Notes: generated from the sequence alone by a model not told the origin. Positions 8,210-18,147 are shown, counted from the stretch's first letter. The stretch is DNA of 64,000 nt from Bacteroidota bacterium (GCA_016868855.1 VGFP01000002.1:287210-351209); one strand, 5' to 3'. A program made the numbers and translations.

Positions 8210-9304
8210 TTACAACTTAAAAAACATCTTTTTTCTATACAAGAACAAGCAAATACTCCATTCCAGCACAAAGATTACAAAACAGGTGATGATGGATTGA
8301 ATGAATGGAGAAATATGGATCAAATTCATCAGGCCATTTGTGATGGACCCTACATAACCATTGAACCATCTGTCTCCAACAATTTCAAAAAACAAGTATA
8401 TGAAGATGGAGTTCATTCCGACAACCTGAAAAAAGAAAATATTTTTTTGGAAGCTTTTTCTATCTATAAAATAATAACAGGCAGCAAGGCAAAGCAAGCA
8501 CCAGCCAAGAGAAGCAAGGGTGAATGAAGACGTTGCAATTCTCTTGATGATGGGCGTAATATGCATGATATCTAATGCATATCCGGCTATAAGGGTGCCA
8601 ACGCCCCAATAAATCATGGTTTTTATTTTTTCATTCGATTCTGACATCACCAACTTTCCTACCAGTGATCCCGCAATGGTATGAACAGCAGTGGGGATGC
8701 AATTGATGGCAACCCATCCGCCACTGTTGATTTTATTCATCAGTAAAAGATCTATGTAGTTTCCAATATTTTGTTGATCAGTAAATTCTTGGTCAAAACC
8801 AGGGATGTTTGTCAATCGATAAAGCACTTCTGTGAGCAACAACAACAGTAGAGAAAAAACAATTTGACTCCTTGAATTCCATTCAAAAATCAAGTAGGCT
8901 ATTAAAATGGTAAAAGACAATTGAGTCAATACATTCCAGAGTTCAAAGGAAAGTCCATTTTTTCTTACTGCATAATTCAGTACGCCCCAAAAGAAAAGCC
9001 ACCCACAACGTTTAAATATTTTTCTCGTCCTTTCTTTTTTCGAAATACCATTTTCCTTCATTCTTGTTACTGAATATGCCATTGCAGTACCTGCGATGAA
9101 CATAAATCCTGGTTGAATAAGATCCCAAAATCTCAGTCCATTCCAAGGGTGATGATGGAATTGTTCGAAAAAAAATCTCCAAGTCGAATGTTGTGTTTGG
9201 TTGTATAGGATATTGTAAAGTCCTGTTGATTCCAATGCCAACAATACCATGATGAATCCGCGCATAAAATCTAATGAGGAGAGTCTTTTTTCGGTAGCAG
9301 GCAT
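8210..9304 (-). CDS. Multi-pass acyltransferase-like membrane protein (DUF5009/HGSNAT-like)
   Basis: A 364-residue polytopic protein with roughly ten hydrophobic segments. The N-terminus RLSSLDFMRGFIMVLLALES and the following WDLIQPGFMFIAGTAMAYS match the DUF5009/heparan-alpha-glucosaminide N-acetyltransferase group, whose characterised eukaryotic members move acetyl groups from cytosolic acetyl-CoA to sugars across a membrane. Relatives lie beside glycan-degradation genes in Bacteroidota. Here it sits between a glutaminase-like secreted enzyme and an SGNH esterase. Transacetylation is inferred from family; no catalytic residue can be assigned with confidence. Confidence 0.75.
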   Translation of the reverse strand: MPATEKRLSSLDFMRGFIMVLLALESTGLYNILYNQTQHSTWRFFFEQFHHHPWNGLRFWDLIQPGFMFIAGTAMAYSVTRMKENGISKKERTRKIFKRCGWLFFWGVLNYAVRKNGLSFELWNVLTQLSFTILIAYLIFEWNSRSQIVFSLLLLLLTEVLYRLTNIPGFDQEFTDQQNIGNYIDLLLMNKINSGGWVAINCIPTAVHTIAGSLVGKLVMSESNEKIKTMIYWGVGTLIAGYALDIMHITPIIKRIATSSFTLASLGWCLLCLAACYYFIDRKSFQKNIFFFQVVGMNSIFIYLFFEIVGDRWFNGYVGSITNGLMNLIHISPFIQSIITCFVIFVLEWSICLFLYRKKMFFKL

Positions 9305-9334
9305 TGAGTGAATGTTTTGCGTTTTAAAGTGACT

Positions 9335-11263
9335 TTATCTCCATTTCTGTTCAAGCAATTTGATAAAATATCCGCCGACTACACTTCTTGCCTGAAATCC
9401 AACTTGTTTGCCATTGGTGGTTTCATGCCAATCGCTCAGCGGGACGCTCGTCGGGGTTGATGTCATGAAACGATGAACAGGGTCAATCAACGCATCAAAA
9501 TCTTTTGAATCATTTGCCAATGTGGCGGTCCACAGAATCCAATCACTCTTGGTATATGTCTTTCTGCTATCCAAGGGAAGTCCGAAGGGTTGTTGCTTGG
9601 TCAAATAGTATTTTATCTCCTTTTCATAAACTGCATTGGGAAAGAGATCCAGCTTCAAGAGTTTATCCCAAATCAAATTGTATTTCTGACTCCAAGTATT
9701 ATTCTTGTCGAACGTCAGTGCAAAATGATCTCCTTCATCTGCCATGGCTATCCATCTGACTGCATATTCCTTTGCGATGGTATTGTATTTAAATGCAATT
9801 CCACTTTCACCCAATTCACCCGCCATTTGTGCATATGCGCCGATGCCAGTGATGGCTTTCATGGATAGGTTTATATTTCTGGCAAGATGTCCGGCAAAGT
9901 CATCCGTGCACAATTGATTTGCTGGATCAAATCCATCCTTCACCAAAAAATCTACCCACTGTGTAAGTGTCTTCCAATGTTTTTTAGCAAAAGAATAATT
10001 TTTTTCAGCCTTGCAGATGGCGGCAGACAGCAGAATCATATTTCCAGCTTCTTCCACGGGCATGTCTTCTGGATAGGTTTGCCCATTTGCCAAGGGGTAG
10101 GTCCCGAGATCATGTGCAGCAAAAAGTTTGGTCCATCTACCACTTTCACTGTATTCAATCAATGGCTCGACCATTCCTTTGAGCAATGCAGGATTGTATA
10201 TCAATGTAAGAGGTGCTGAAGGGTATGTTACATCAACAGTCCATATAGATCCGTTGCTGAAATTTTCTTTTTGAGGAAACAGTATTTCGTTTTTACTACC
10301 TCTCACCAGTTTGTGTGCAGCCAGCGACTGACGGTATGCTGCAATGCAAAGTTCAGCATAGTTTTTACCTCCAGCTTTTAGTGTTTCATTGTAAAGTGAT
10401 TGATCAAAGGCTTTGCATTTGGCAACAATATTTGTATGTTCTTTGGCTCCTGTTAGAAGTAAATTTTCAATATTGCCATAAATTTTCTTCCACCATGCTT
10501 CTAATCTTTCACCAAAATATTCAATTGAATAAAGGTCGTCGTAGGCAACCATGAGAGAATGAGTAGATGCAGACGAAGCACCTGTTGTAAGGGTAAAAGA
10601 TGCTTCCATATAAGAACCGCTGTTCCTCAACCTTGTTTGTTGGTCGGCTGACGCCAAGTATCCATATCCCCAGTTGATGCGAACATTGTCTCCTTTTTTG
10701 CCCAATATTTTTTGTTCATTGCTGCCTACTTTCACATAACGGATTGATTGGTGTTGGCCGCTTGAAAACGAAACAGGCTCGCTCTTTTCATTCACAGCAA
10801 TATCACTGCTGATTTTCATATCTATATTCACTTCATGCTTTTGTCCATCTATGCTCTTCGCTGAAAAATCAATGTATGAAAGTGGTCTGGAGAAAAGATT
10901 CAAGTCACTTGCTAACAAAGGGGATAAAAAACGTACTTCTATTTCTGTCTCTCCACATCTGTATACATATTGCGTTGATGTAGCCGTTACATTCAACGAT
11001 TGCTGTTTCGCGGATGAAATTGATTCATGCTCTTTTTTCCCCATCAGTTGAAAGATGCTACCGTCAATTTTCGCAGTAATCAAAATAGCCTGCTCTCTGC
11101 CAGTCCAGTGCCTTGTATTCGATTCAGCTGCCTGATCACTGAATGACCAGATGCTGAAATAAGGATCATGGGTAATCAAAGGATAAGCAGGCATCTTTGA
11201 AACTTGCGCAACATCAACCATTGCAGCCAGCAAAAATGCAAACAGAATAATGAATTTTTTCAT
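9335..11263 (-). CDS. Glutaminase A-like secreted protein (DUF4964/DUF4965/DUF1793 type)
   Basis: A 642-residue exported protein. Signal peptide at residues 1-19 (LLAAMVDVAQ). It opens with PAYPLITHDPYFSIWSF, the hallmark of the DUF4964 start, followed by a beta-rich N-domain and an alpha-rich C-domain with SIWTVDVTYPSAPL, HDLGTYPLANGQ and MPVEEAGNMI. Fungal relatives were described as glutaminases. Many Bacteroidota members are about 800 residues long and carry an extra beta domain after the first block; this one runs from FQLMGKK straight to SSAKQQSLNVTAT, so it seems to lack that insert. It heads a three-gene minus-strand cassette. The true substrate (glutamine, peptide or glycan) is uncertain. 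Confidence 0.85.
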   Translation of the reverse strand: MKKFIILFAFLLAAMVDVAQVSKMPAYPLITHDPYFSIWSFSDQAAESNTRHWTGREQAILITAKIDGSIFQLMGKKEHESISSAKQQSLNVTATSTQYVYRCGETEIEVRFLSPLLASDLNLFSRPLSYIDFSAKSIDGQKHEVNIDMKISSDIAVNEKSEPVSFSSGQHQSIRYVKVGSNEQKILGKKGDNVRINWGYGYLASADQQTRLRNSGSYMEASFTLTTGASSASTHSLMVAYDDLYSIEYFGERLEAWWKKIYGNIENLLLTGAKEHTNIVAKCKAFDQSLYNETLKAGGKNYAELCIAAYRQSLAAHKLVRGSKNEILFPQKENFSNGSIWTVDVTYPSAPLTLIYNPALLKGMVEPLIEYSESGRWTKLFAAHDLGTYPLANGQTYPEDMPVEEAGNMILLSAAICKAEKNYSFAKKHWKTLTQWVDFLVKDGFDPANQLCTDDFAGHLARNINLSMKAITGIGAYAQMAGELGESGIAFKYNTIAKEYAVRWIAMADEGDHFALTFDKNNTWSQKYNLIWDKLLKLDLFPNAVYEKEIKYYLTKQQPFGLPLDSRKTYTKSDWILWTATLANDSKDFDALIDPVHRFMTSTPTSVPLSDWHETTNGKQVGFQARSVVGGYFIKLLEQKWR

Positions 11264-11333
11264 GGGAAAATATTGTTACCCAATTTAAAACATTCAATAC
11301 AAATCCAATTCTTTTTATTACTTTCCAACTACC

Positions 11334-12356
11334 ATGAAATCGATTGTCTGTGTTCGTCCGGGTAAGCTGCAAATGCAGCAAGTTGATGATCCAAAGCTCG
11401 TTCCTGGTTGCTCCATTGTCAAACCAAGGCAGATAGGTATTTGCGGAACAGACCTCCATGCCTTTGAGGGAGTGCAACCTTATTTTACTTATCCCAGGGT
11501 ATTGGGCCACGAATTGGCTGCTGAATATGTAAAGGGGAGCGCAAAAGGATTTTCAAAAGGCGATTTGCTCACGATTCTGCCATATGATTATTGCGGGAAT
11601 TGTTTTGCATGCCGGCAAGGTAAAACCAATTGTTGCTCATCGTTGAGTGTAATGGGAGTTCATCAAGATGGAGGTATGTGTGAATATTTTTCGGTCCCAG
11701 ATCATTTATTGATTAAAACCAACGTACTCACATTGGATCAAGTAGCCATGGTTGAACCACTTGCCATTGGAGCACATGCTGTTCATAGAGCAAATATCCA
11801 AGCGCATGATCAAGTATTGGTCATGGGTGCGGGTCCCATTGGAATTGGGTTGCTTCATTTTCTTTCAATGTTGCGTATCAAAACAATGGTTGCAGAAACT
11901 ATTCCTTTCCGAATTGATTATTGCCGCACGCATATACCTGGAATTGTTTGCATAGATCCTGCAAAAGAAAATATGGAGGATGCCCTTTTATCGCATACAA
12001 ATGGTGATATGCCATCTGTCATTTTTGATGCCACCGGCAATCTTTCTGCCATTGATCAGTCATTGTCTTATATCTCCCATGCAGGCAAGTATGTTCTGGT
12101 GGGATTGCAACAGGATGATATTCGTTTGAACCATCCTCAGTTTCACAAAAGAGAAGCGACGCTGATGAGCAGCCGAAATGCCACGAAGGCTGATTTTGAA
12201 TTTGTCATTGAAGCACTCAAAAACAAAAGTATTGATGTCTGCCCGATGATAACCCATCGTTTAAACTTTGATGATCTTCCCGAAGATTTTCCACATCTTT
12301 TTGAAAATAAAAGCATATTGATCAAAGCAATGATTTCATGCAATCACCCCAGTTAG
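11334..12356 (+). CDS. Zinc-dependent alcohol/polyol dehydrogenase (MDR family)
   Basis: A 340-residue medium-chain dehydrogenase/reductase. The catalytic zinc site is CGTDLHAFEG near residue 37 and GHELAAEYV near 60; the structural zinc loop is CGNCFACRQGKTNCC at about 85-100. The nucleotide fold begins at VLVMGAGPIGIGLLHFL near 163. The pattern is closest to sugar-acid or polyol dehydrogenases such as L-gulonate, L-idonate or galactitol dehydrogenases, but the substrate cannot be fixed. It is divergent from the glutaminase cassette with 70 bases between them and precedes a DMT transporter by 19 bases. Confidence 0.88.
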   Translation: MKSIVCVRPGKLQMQQVDDPKLVPGCSIVKPRQIGICGTDLHAFEGVQPYFTYPRVLGHELAAEYVKGSAKGFSKGDLLTILPYDYCGNCFACRQGKTNCCSSLSVMGVHQDGGMCEYFSVPDHLLIKTNVLTLDQVAMVEPLAIGAHAVHRANIQAHDQVLVMGAGPIGIGLLHFLSMLRIKTMVAETIPFRIDYCRTHIPGIVCIDPAKENMEDALLSHTNGDMPSVIFDATGNLSAIDQSLSYISHAGKYVLVGLQQDDIRLNHPQFHKREATLMSSRNATKADFEFVIEALKNKSIDVCPMITHRLNFDDLPEDFPHLFENKSILIKAMISCNHPS

Positions 12357-12375
12357 TTTATATTAACTTCGCTGC

Positions 12376-13230
12376 GTGATTTACATTAAACTTATTTTGG
12401 TGGCACTGATGTGGGGAGGAACATTCATCGCAACCCGCATGGCCGCCCAGGTATTTGGATCTTTTACCGGTGCGACTTTCAGGTATATTTTTGCTTTGCT
12501 GTTTTTGATTCCGATGGTATGGCTTCAAAACAGGCGTGCATTCAACATCGACAAAAAACAGTTCAAGCAACTGCTTGTTTTAGGCATTACAGGCATTTTT
12601 GGATACAGTTATTTTTTCTTCAACGGATTGAGACTGGTAGAGGTAAGTCATGGTGCCTTGATTGTTTCATTGAATCCAGTACTTGTTTTGATCATGACAT
12701 CTGTTCGCGACAAAAAGAAAATAGAACCAGTAAAAATTGTTGGAATGTTGCTCTCGCTCATCGGATTGTCTATAGTTATTTCCAGGGGGAATCCAACGGA
12801 TATATTGAACGGATTCAGTTGGGGTGACGCCTTTATGTTGGGCTGTCCTGTTTGCTGGGCATTCTATACTTTTTATGCAGGTGATGCATTGAAAACAACA
12901 ACACCGATGCAGGCATCTACATGGGCTACTTTGCTGGGATGCTGTCTGCTTGCCATCTTTACACCCTTTGAAACTTTTCCCAATCAGATTGACCCACTGG
13001 TTTGGATTGCCATTGCCTATTTGGGTATTTGCGGAACGGTATTGGGATTTGTCTGGTATTATGAAGGCATCCAAAAAATCGGCGCTGTCAAAACATCTGT
13101 TTTCAACAACCTGATCCCAGTATTTGCCATGGTGCTGTCTGTTTTGGTGCTCGGCGAAAAAATTGAGACCTACGCACTGGCAGGATCTGTGTTGGTTATT
13201 GGAGGAGTATTTCTGATCAATAAATTTTAA
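12376..13230 (+). CDS. EamA/DMT superfamily transporter
   Basis: A 284-residue inner-membrane protein with ten hydrophobic helices and the two-fold EamA repeat. The first repeat opens with LVALMWGGTFIATRMAAQVFG and the second with FSWGDAFMLGCPVCWAFYTF; the repeat end TVLGFVWYYEGIQKIGAVKTS is typical. It is likely a metabolite exporter or permease with unknown substrate. The predicted start is GTG. It ends tail-to-tail with the aminotransferase, sharing the four bases TTAA. Confidence 0.88.
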   Translation: MIYIKLILVALMWGGTFIATRMAAQVFGSFTGATFRYIFALLFLIPMVWLQNRRAFNIDKKQFKQLLVLGITGIFGYSYFFFNGLRLVEVSHGALIVSLNPVLVLIMTSVRDKKKIEPVKIVGMLLSLIGLSIVISRGNPTDILNGFSWGDAFMLGCPVCWAFYTFYAGDALKTTTPMQASTWATLLGCCLLAIFTPFETFPNQIDPLVWIAIAYLGICGTVLGFVWYYEGIQKIGAVKTSVFNNLIPVFAMVLSVLVLGEKIETYALAGSVLVIGGVFLINKF

Positions 13231-14423
13231 TCGACTCTTCCAGGATACACTTTCAATGCCTCTTCAAGGCAATCCATCGCCGCATCAATGTTTTCATTGT
13301 TGATGACATAGGCCATGCGGACCTGGTTATTGCCCAATCCCGGTGTATTGTAAAATCCACTAGCAGGAGCCATCATCACCGTCCTTCCATTGTGTGAAAA
13401 AGATTCCAGCATCCACTGACAGAACTTATCTCCATCATCTATCGGGAGTTTTGCAACTACATAGAATGCACCACCTGGATTTGGACAAAATACTCCTGGC
13501 ATTTTATTTAGACGCGTTACCAACAAGTCCCTTCTTGATTGATATGCAGCTTTGGGAGCATCAAAATAATCATCTGGCAAATCAACCGCCGCCTCTCCAA
13601 GAATCTGTGCGAGTCCAGGCGGACTCAACCTTGCCTGTGCGAATTTCATTGCAGCAGCATAGAGATCTTTGTTTTTGGTGACAAACGCACCAATTCTGGC
13701 TCCACAAGCAGAATATCTTTTGGAGATGGTATCAACCACTACTACCTGTTCTTCGATTTTTTTCAAATGCAATGCACTCGAGGCTACACCCTCGTAAGTA
13801 AATTCCCGATAAGCTTCATCCGATATGAGGAAGAGTTGATGACGAAGACATATTTCTTCCAGCTGCATCATTTCCTGATGACTGTATAAATAGCCAGTTG
13901 GATTGTTGGGATTGCAAATCAGAATTGCCTTGGTTTTTGGAGAGATTGATTTTTCAATCGCATCAATGGGAGGCAATGCAAATCCATTTTCAATCTTGGC
14001 AGTAACCGTTACAATTTTTACACCAGCCATCACTGCAAATCCATTGTAGTTCGCATAGAATGGTTCAGGAATGGTGATTTCATCTCCCTGATCCATGCAG
14101 GACATCATTGCAAATACAATGGCTTCGCTGCCACCGGATGTTACAATGATTTGCTCACTGGTTACATCAATTCCCAGCTTCTTATAATAGCCTGTCAGTT
14201 TTTTGCGGTAGGATATATTCCCTGCGCTGTGGCTATATGAGAGAATGGGGATATTCGCCTGCTTGACAGCATTCATGATCGAAGGGGGAGTTTCAATATC
14301 AGGCTGACCAATGTTGAGATACAATACTTTGGTCCCCCTTTTTTCAGCTGCTTCTGCAAAAGGTACCAGTTTTCTGATGGGTGATGCAGGCATTTTTTCG
14401 CCCCGCAAGGATGGTTTTAACAT
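13227..14423 (-). CDS. Class I/II PLP-dependent aminotransferase (AspAT subgroup I gamma)
   Basis: A 398-residue cytosolic aminotransferase. The Schiff-base Lys lies in DTISKRYSACGARIG near residue 235, preceded by ILICNPNNPTGYLYS near 170 and SDEAYREFTYEG near 200. The C-terminal Arg region NNQVRMAYVI is present. The sequence resembles aspartate/prephenate-type aminotransferases, but amino-acid specificity is not certain. It is monocistronic and convergent with the EamA gene. Confidence 0.9.
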   Translation of the reverse strand: MLKPSLRGEKMPASPIRKLVPFAEAAEKRGTKVLYLNIGQPDIETPPSIMNAVKQANIPILSYSHSAGNISYRKKLTGYYKKLGIDVTSEQIIVTSGGSEAIVFAMMSCMDQGDEITIPEPFYANYNGFAVMAGVKIVTVTAKIENGFALPPIDAIEKSISPKTKAILICNPNNPTGYLYSHQEMMQLEEICLRHQLFLISDEAYREFTYEGVASSALHLKKIEEQVVVVDTISKRYSACGARIGAFVTKNKDLYAAAMKFAQARLSPPGLAQILGEAAVDLPDDYFDAPKAAYQSRRDLLVTRLNKMPGVFCPNPGGAFYVVAKLPIDDGDKFCQWMLESFSHNGRTVMMAPASGFYNTPGLGNNQVRMAYVINNENIDAAMDCLEEALKVYPGRVD

Positions 14424-14510
14424 AACGTAAAATTAGTCAAAAAGCTTTCAATAGAAAGGATTCGTACATTTGAAAGCATTACTTTTGAAAACAGAATAAA
14501 ACTACGCACC

Positions 14511-14915
14511 ATGAAAAAGATATTGTTATCATTGCTCGTTTTGACCATTGCATTTGCTGGATTTTCTCAGACTGCTGAGAAAGTGATCAAATTCTCAGAA
14601 ACCAAACACAATTTTGGAAAAATCAAACAGGGTGTGCCTGTTACATACGACTTCAGCTTCACCAATGTTTCTGCTCAGCCGCTTGTCATTGAAAATGCTA
14701 CTGCTTCTTGTGGTTGTACAACACCTACTTGGCCTCAAAAGCCTGTTATGAAGTCTCAATCAGACAAAGTGAAAGCAGGTTTCAATGCGGCAGCACCTGG
14801 ACCTTTCGAAAAAACTGTTTTTGTGAAAGTAAAGGGAATAGATGCTCCCGTTGAACTCAAAATTTCAGGCGAAGTGCTTTCAGCTGATGACTATGCAAAA
14901 CAGCTGAAAAAGTAG
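14511..14915 (+). CDS. DUF1573 periplasmic protein
   Basis: A 134-residue exported protein with a signal peptide (residues 1-20, ending AGFSQ). A single DUF1573 Ig-like domain carries the family core KHNFGKIKQGVPVTYDFSFTN, then NATASCGCTTPTW with the paired Cys and the GPFEKTVFVKV strand. DUF1573 proteins are very common in Bacteroidota; their role is unknown. Two TAnnTTTG matches (14465-14472 and 14480-14487) lie before the start and either may be the -7 core. Confidence 0.88.
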   Translation: MKKILLSLLVLTIAFAGFSQTAEKVIKFSETKHNFGKIKQGVPVTYDFSFTNVSAQPLVIENATASCGCTTPTWPQKPVMKSQSDKVKAGFNAAAPGPFEKTVFVKVKGIDAPVELKISGEVLSADDYAKQLKK

Positions 14916-14985
14916 CATTTCCGAGAACTTATTCACCGTTTTTTATCGCTGTTTTTTTATTGAAAAAAGGGTTTAGTTTTGTCGC

Positions 14986-17367
14986 ATGGACCCTAATCTA
15001 ATGGCTGAACGTCAGGTGCAGGAGTTGTCTTTTGATGCATTCAAGACAACTGTCCTAGAGGATTACAGAATTGCTTACGAAAGTCGACAGGCCAGCCTAT
15101 TGGGAAGGAAAGAAGTCCTGACCGGCAAAGCAAAGTTTGGCATTTTTGGTGATGGAAAAGAGGTCCCACAAGTCGCCATGGCCAAATTTTTCAAGCCAGG
15201 TGATTTTTATACAGGGTATTATCGAGACCAAACCTTTGCATTTGCAACCGGTGCTGCAACCATCAATGAGTTTTTCTCCCAACTCTATGCAGATCCAGAT
15301 ATCAACAATGATCCACACAGCGCGGGAAGAAATATGAACTCCCATTTCTGCACACCCATGTTGGCAGAAAATGGTGACTTCCTTGATCTTGCACAAATTA
15401 AAAATCTTGCAGCTGGATTGGCACCCACTGCAGGACATTTTCCAAAAGCATTGGGACTCGCATATGCATCAAGAATATATCGAAAAGTTGCATCCCTGCA
15501 GGAGCAGCAAAAATTTTCCAACCAGGGCAATGAAGTAGTTTTTTGCACCATCGGAGATGCTTCCACCAGCGAAGGTCATTTTTGGGAAACCATGAATGCT
15601 GCATCTGTTTCTCAGGTTCCACTGGTGGTATTTGTATGGGATGATGGATACGGTATTTCCGTTCCAAAAGAATTTCAAACTGTAAAAGGATCTGTGTCAG
15701 AAGCCTTGTCCGGCTTTGAAAAGCAGAAGAACAGCAATGGGGTACTAATTTACAAAGTGAAAGGATGGGACTATGCGCAGATGTGTGAATTGTTTGAAGA
15801 GGGAATATCCCTGGCAAGAAAACAACATGTACCTGTACTGTTTCATGTTGAAGAGTTGACACAACCACAGGGTCATTCTACTTCCGGAAGCCATGAACGT
15901 TACAAATCACCTGAACGTTTGCAGTGGGAGAGAAACTGGGATTGTCTCTCACAAATGCGTTCATGGATCATCGACAATGGATTGGCAGAAGCAGCAACCG
16001 TTGAGAAAATCGAAGAAACCGCCAAGCAATTTGTAAATCAATGCAGGATTGAAACATGGAAATTATATGATGCACCCATTCAGCGGCAAAAAGAAATAAC
16101 GACAGAACTGATCACCAATTTTCTTGCCTATGAAGCCAATGAGAAAGTTTCAGGGCTGTTGGATGAATTAAAAAACAATCCGGCCCCTTTTAGAAGAGAT
16201 ATCATGAGTGCCCTGTTTCACACAGTTGCTTTTGCTCAAAATAAAAACCTTGTACAGGATATTGAGCAATATCTCTCACAACTTAAAACTGAAAACAAAC
16301 ATTTATACAATTCTCATCTCTATTGTGATGATGGATTGGTTGGACCAGTGAGTCTTCCGGTTTTGCAGTATCATGATGAATCGCCTGTTTTAAACGGGTA
16401 TGAAATTCTGAACCGTTATTTTGATGAGCTGTTTTCTACTGATCCACGCGTCGTTGCTTTTGGAGAAGACCTCGGCATGATTGGAGATGTAAACCAAGGG
16501 TTTGCTGGTTTGCAACATAAACATGGATCTGAAAGAATTTTTGATACAGGTATTCGTGAATTGACGATCATGGGTCAGGGCTTGGGCATGTCTATGCGTG
16601 GATTAAGGCCCATCGCTGAAATTCAATACCTGGATTATTTGATGTTCGGTTTGCAGGTATTGAGTGACGATGCAGCTTCACTCCATTACAGATCTGCAGG
16701 AAAACAAATTGCACCTGTCATTGTAAGAACCCGCGGACACCGTCTGGAGGGTATCTGGCACAGCGGTTCACCATTGGGACTGATCATCAACGCACTCAAG
16801 GGATTCTACGTATGCGTGCCCAGAAACATGGTGCAGGCAGTTGGCTTTTACAATACATTGCTGAAGGGAAAGAACCCTGGACTGATCATCGAGTGCCTCA
16901 ATGGTTATCGCTTGAAAGAAAAATTACCCTCTCAGTTGCTTGAATATGCATTGCCGCTGGGGGTTCCTGAAATCATCAAAGAAGGAAATGATATCACCAT
17001 TGTATCTTATGGTTCAACACTTAGAATTGTAGAAGAAGCAGCAGTTATGCTTCAGCTCCATCAGATTGATGTTGAAGTGATCGATGTGCAAACCCTCTTG
17101 CCTTTTGATATCCACCATAAAATAGTTGACTCGCTTAAAAAAACAAATCGTATTCTCTTTGTTGACGAAGATGTTCCAGGAGGAGCAACTTCTATTATGT
17201 TCAGTGAAGTAATTGAAAAACAAGGCGGATACAAGTGGTTGGATGCAGCGCCCAGGATGCTGACTGCACAAGCGCATCGACCACCCTATGGCAGTGATGG
17301 CGATTATTTCTCTAAGCCCAATCTTGAGCAAATTGTTGAAGCTGTCTTGTCTATGATGCGCGAATAG
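14986..17367 (+). CDS. 2-oxo acid dehydrogenase E1, fused alpha and beta subunits
   Basis: A 793-residue thiamine-diphosphate enzyme in which the E1 alpha and beta chains are one polypeptide. The alpha half (about 1-430) has the GAATINEFFSQ and GRNMNSHF region and the ThDP motif GDASTSEGHFWETMNAAS near residue 187. The beta half (about 465-793) has VVAFGEDLGMIGDVNQG, FDTGIRELTIMGQGLGM and the RSAGKQIAPVIVRTRG block. It most resembles branched-chain 2-oxoisovalerate dehydrogenase E1; E2 and E3 are not in the window. A TAGTTTTG promoter-like core ends 4 bases before the first ATG, so initiation at the second ATG (15001) is also plausible. Confidence 0.92.
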   Translation: MDPNLMAERQVQELSFDAFKTTVLEDYRIAYESRQASLLGRKEVLTGKAKFGIFGDGKEVPQVAMAKFFKPGDFYTGYYRDQTFAFATGAATINEFFSQLYADPDINNDPHSAGRNMNSHFCTPMLAENGDFLDLAQIKNLAAGLAPTAGHFPKALGLAYASRIYRKVASLQEQQKFSNQGNEVVFCTIGDASTSEGHFWETMNAASVSQVPLVVFVWDDGYGISVPKEFQTVKGSVSEALSGFEKQKNSNGVLIYKVKGWDYAQMCELFEEGISLARKQHVPVLFHVEELTQPQGHSTSGSHERYKSPERLQWERNWDCLSQMRSWIIDNGLAEAATVEKIEETAKQFVNQCRIETWKLYDAPIQRQKEITTELITNFLAYEANEKVSGLLDELKNNPAPFRRDIMSALFHTVAFAQNKNLVQDIEQYLSQLKTENKHLYNSHLYCDDGLVGPVSLPVLQYHDESPVLNGYEILNRYFDELFSTDPRVVAFGEDLGMIGDVNQGFAGLQHKHGSERIFDTGIRELTIMGQGLGMSMRGLRPIAEIQYLDYLMFGLQVLSDDAASLHYRSAGKQIAPVIVRTRGHRLEGIWHSGSPLGLIINALKGFYVCVPRNMVQAVGFYNTLLKGKNPGLIIECLNGYRLKEKLPSQLLEYALPLGVPEIIKEGNDITIVSYGSTLRIVEEAAVMLQLHQIDVEVIDVQTLLPFDIHHKIVDSLKKTNRILFVDEDVPGGATSIMFSEVIEKQGGYKWLDAAPRMLTAQAHRPPYGSDGDYFSKPNLEQIVEAVLSMMRE

Positions 17368-17374
17368 GGCTTGC

Positions 17375-18097
17375 TTATTTCAAATTGTGGAATACTTTTT
17401 GGACATCTTCGTCCTGCTCTAACTTATCAACGAGTTTCAGTACTTCTTGTGCTTCCTCTTCTCCTAATTCAATCAGGTTCAAGGGAATCCATTCAACCTC
17501 TGCACTGGTGGTTGCAATATTTTTTTCCTCCAAAGCTTTTTGCATGTTTCCGAAATCATTGAATGCGCAACGAATCACCAGAATAGATTCTCCAGCATCA
17601 TTCGTGCTCTCGCCCAATTCTTCTAGCCCAAAATCAATCAGCTCCAGTTCCAGCTCTTCAGCATTCACTCCTTCGTTTTTCATTTTGAAAACGCCCATTT
17701 TCTTGAATTGAAAACTCACGCTTCCGCTGGTACCCATGGCACCATTTCCTTTGTGGAAATGTGATTTGATATTTGCGACGGTTCTGACGTGGTTGTCTGT
17801 GGCGGTCTCAGCCAAGATGGCTACGCCATGAGGACCATATCCCTCATATAAGATTTCTTCATAATTATCCATCTCCTTGCCCATCGCTCTTTTGATCGCA
17901 GCTTCCACTCTGTCCTTGGGCATGTTCACACTCTTCGCATTTTGAAAACACCTGCGCAAAGCAGGGTTGGTATTGGGATCTGGACCTCCTGCTTTTACTG
18001 CAATGGCAATTTCCTTGCCTATGCGGGTAAATTGCTTTGCCATTCTATCCCATCTGGCAAACATCGTCGATTTCCTTACTTCAAATATCCTTCCCAT
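17375..18097 (-). CDS. yebC: YebC/PmpR family protein
   Basis: A 240-residue YebC/PmpR protein. The signature [30 protein letters not shown] replaces the usual GHSKWANIKHRK with a Bacteroidota variant. [26 protein letters not shown] and [21 protein letters not shown] are family hallmarks. YebC proteins act as transcription regulators and, in more recent work, as factors easing ribosome stalling. It is convergent with the E1 gene at 7 bases and has its own TAATTTTG promoter core. Confidence 0.95.
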   Translation of the reverse strand: MGRIFEVRKSTMFARWDRMAKQFTRIGKEIAIAVKAGGPDPNTNPALRRCFQNAKSVNMPKDRVEAAIKRAMGKEMDNYEEILYEGYGPHGVAILAETATDNHVRTVANIKSHFHKGNGAMGTSGSVSFQFKKMGVFKMKNEGVNAEELELELIDFGLEELGESTNDAGESILVIRCAFNDFGNMQKALEEKNIATTSAEVEWIPLNLIELGEEEAQEVLKLVDKLEQDEDVQKVFHNLK

Positions 18098-18122
18098 GAT
18101 TTTCTGTATTAATGAAAGTCAG

Positions 18123-18130
18123 CAAAATTA
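18123..18130 (-). promoter_or_regulatory. Putative -7 promoter core of yebC
   Basis: On the minus strand TAATTTTG matches TAnnTTTG 25 bases upstream of the yebC start. No good TTTG is seen at the -33 distance, so the assignment rests on the core alone. Confidence 0.45.
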
Positions 18131-18147
18131 AGGCTTCTGTGATATGT

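Noticed and set aside
15097-15868. Several overlapping minus-strand ORFs of 93-156 codons inside the E1 gene
   Set aside because: Cys- and aromatic-rich translations without domain features, lying opposite a clearly conserved enzyme; typical antisense shadows.
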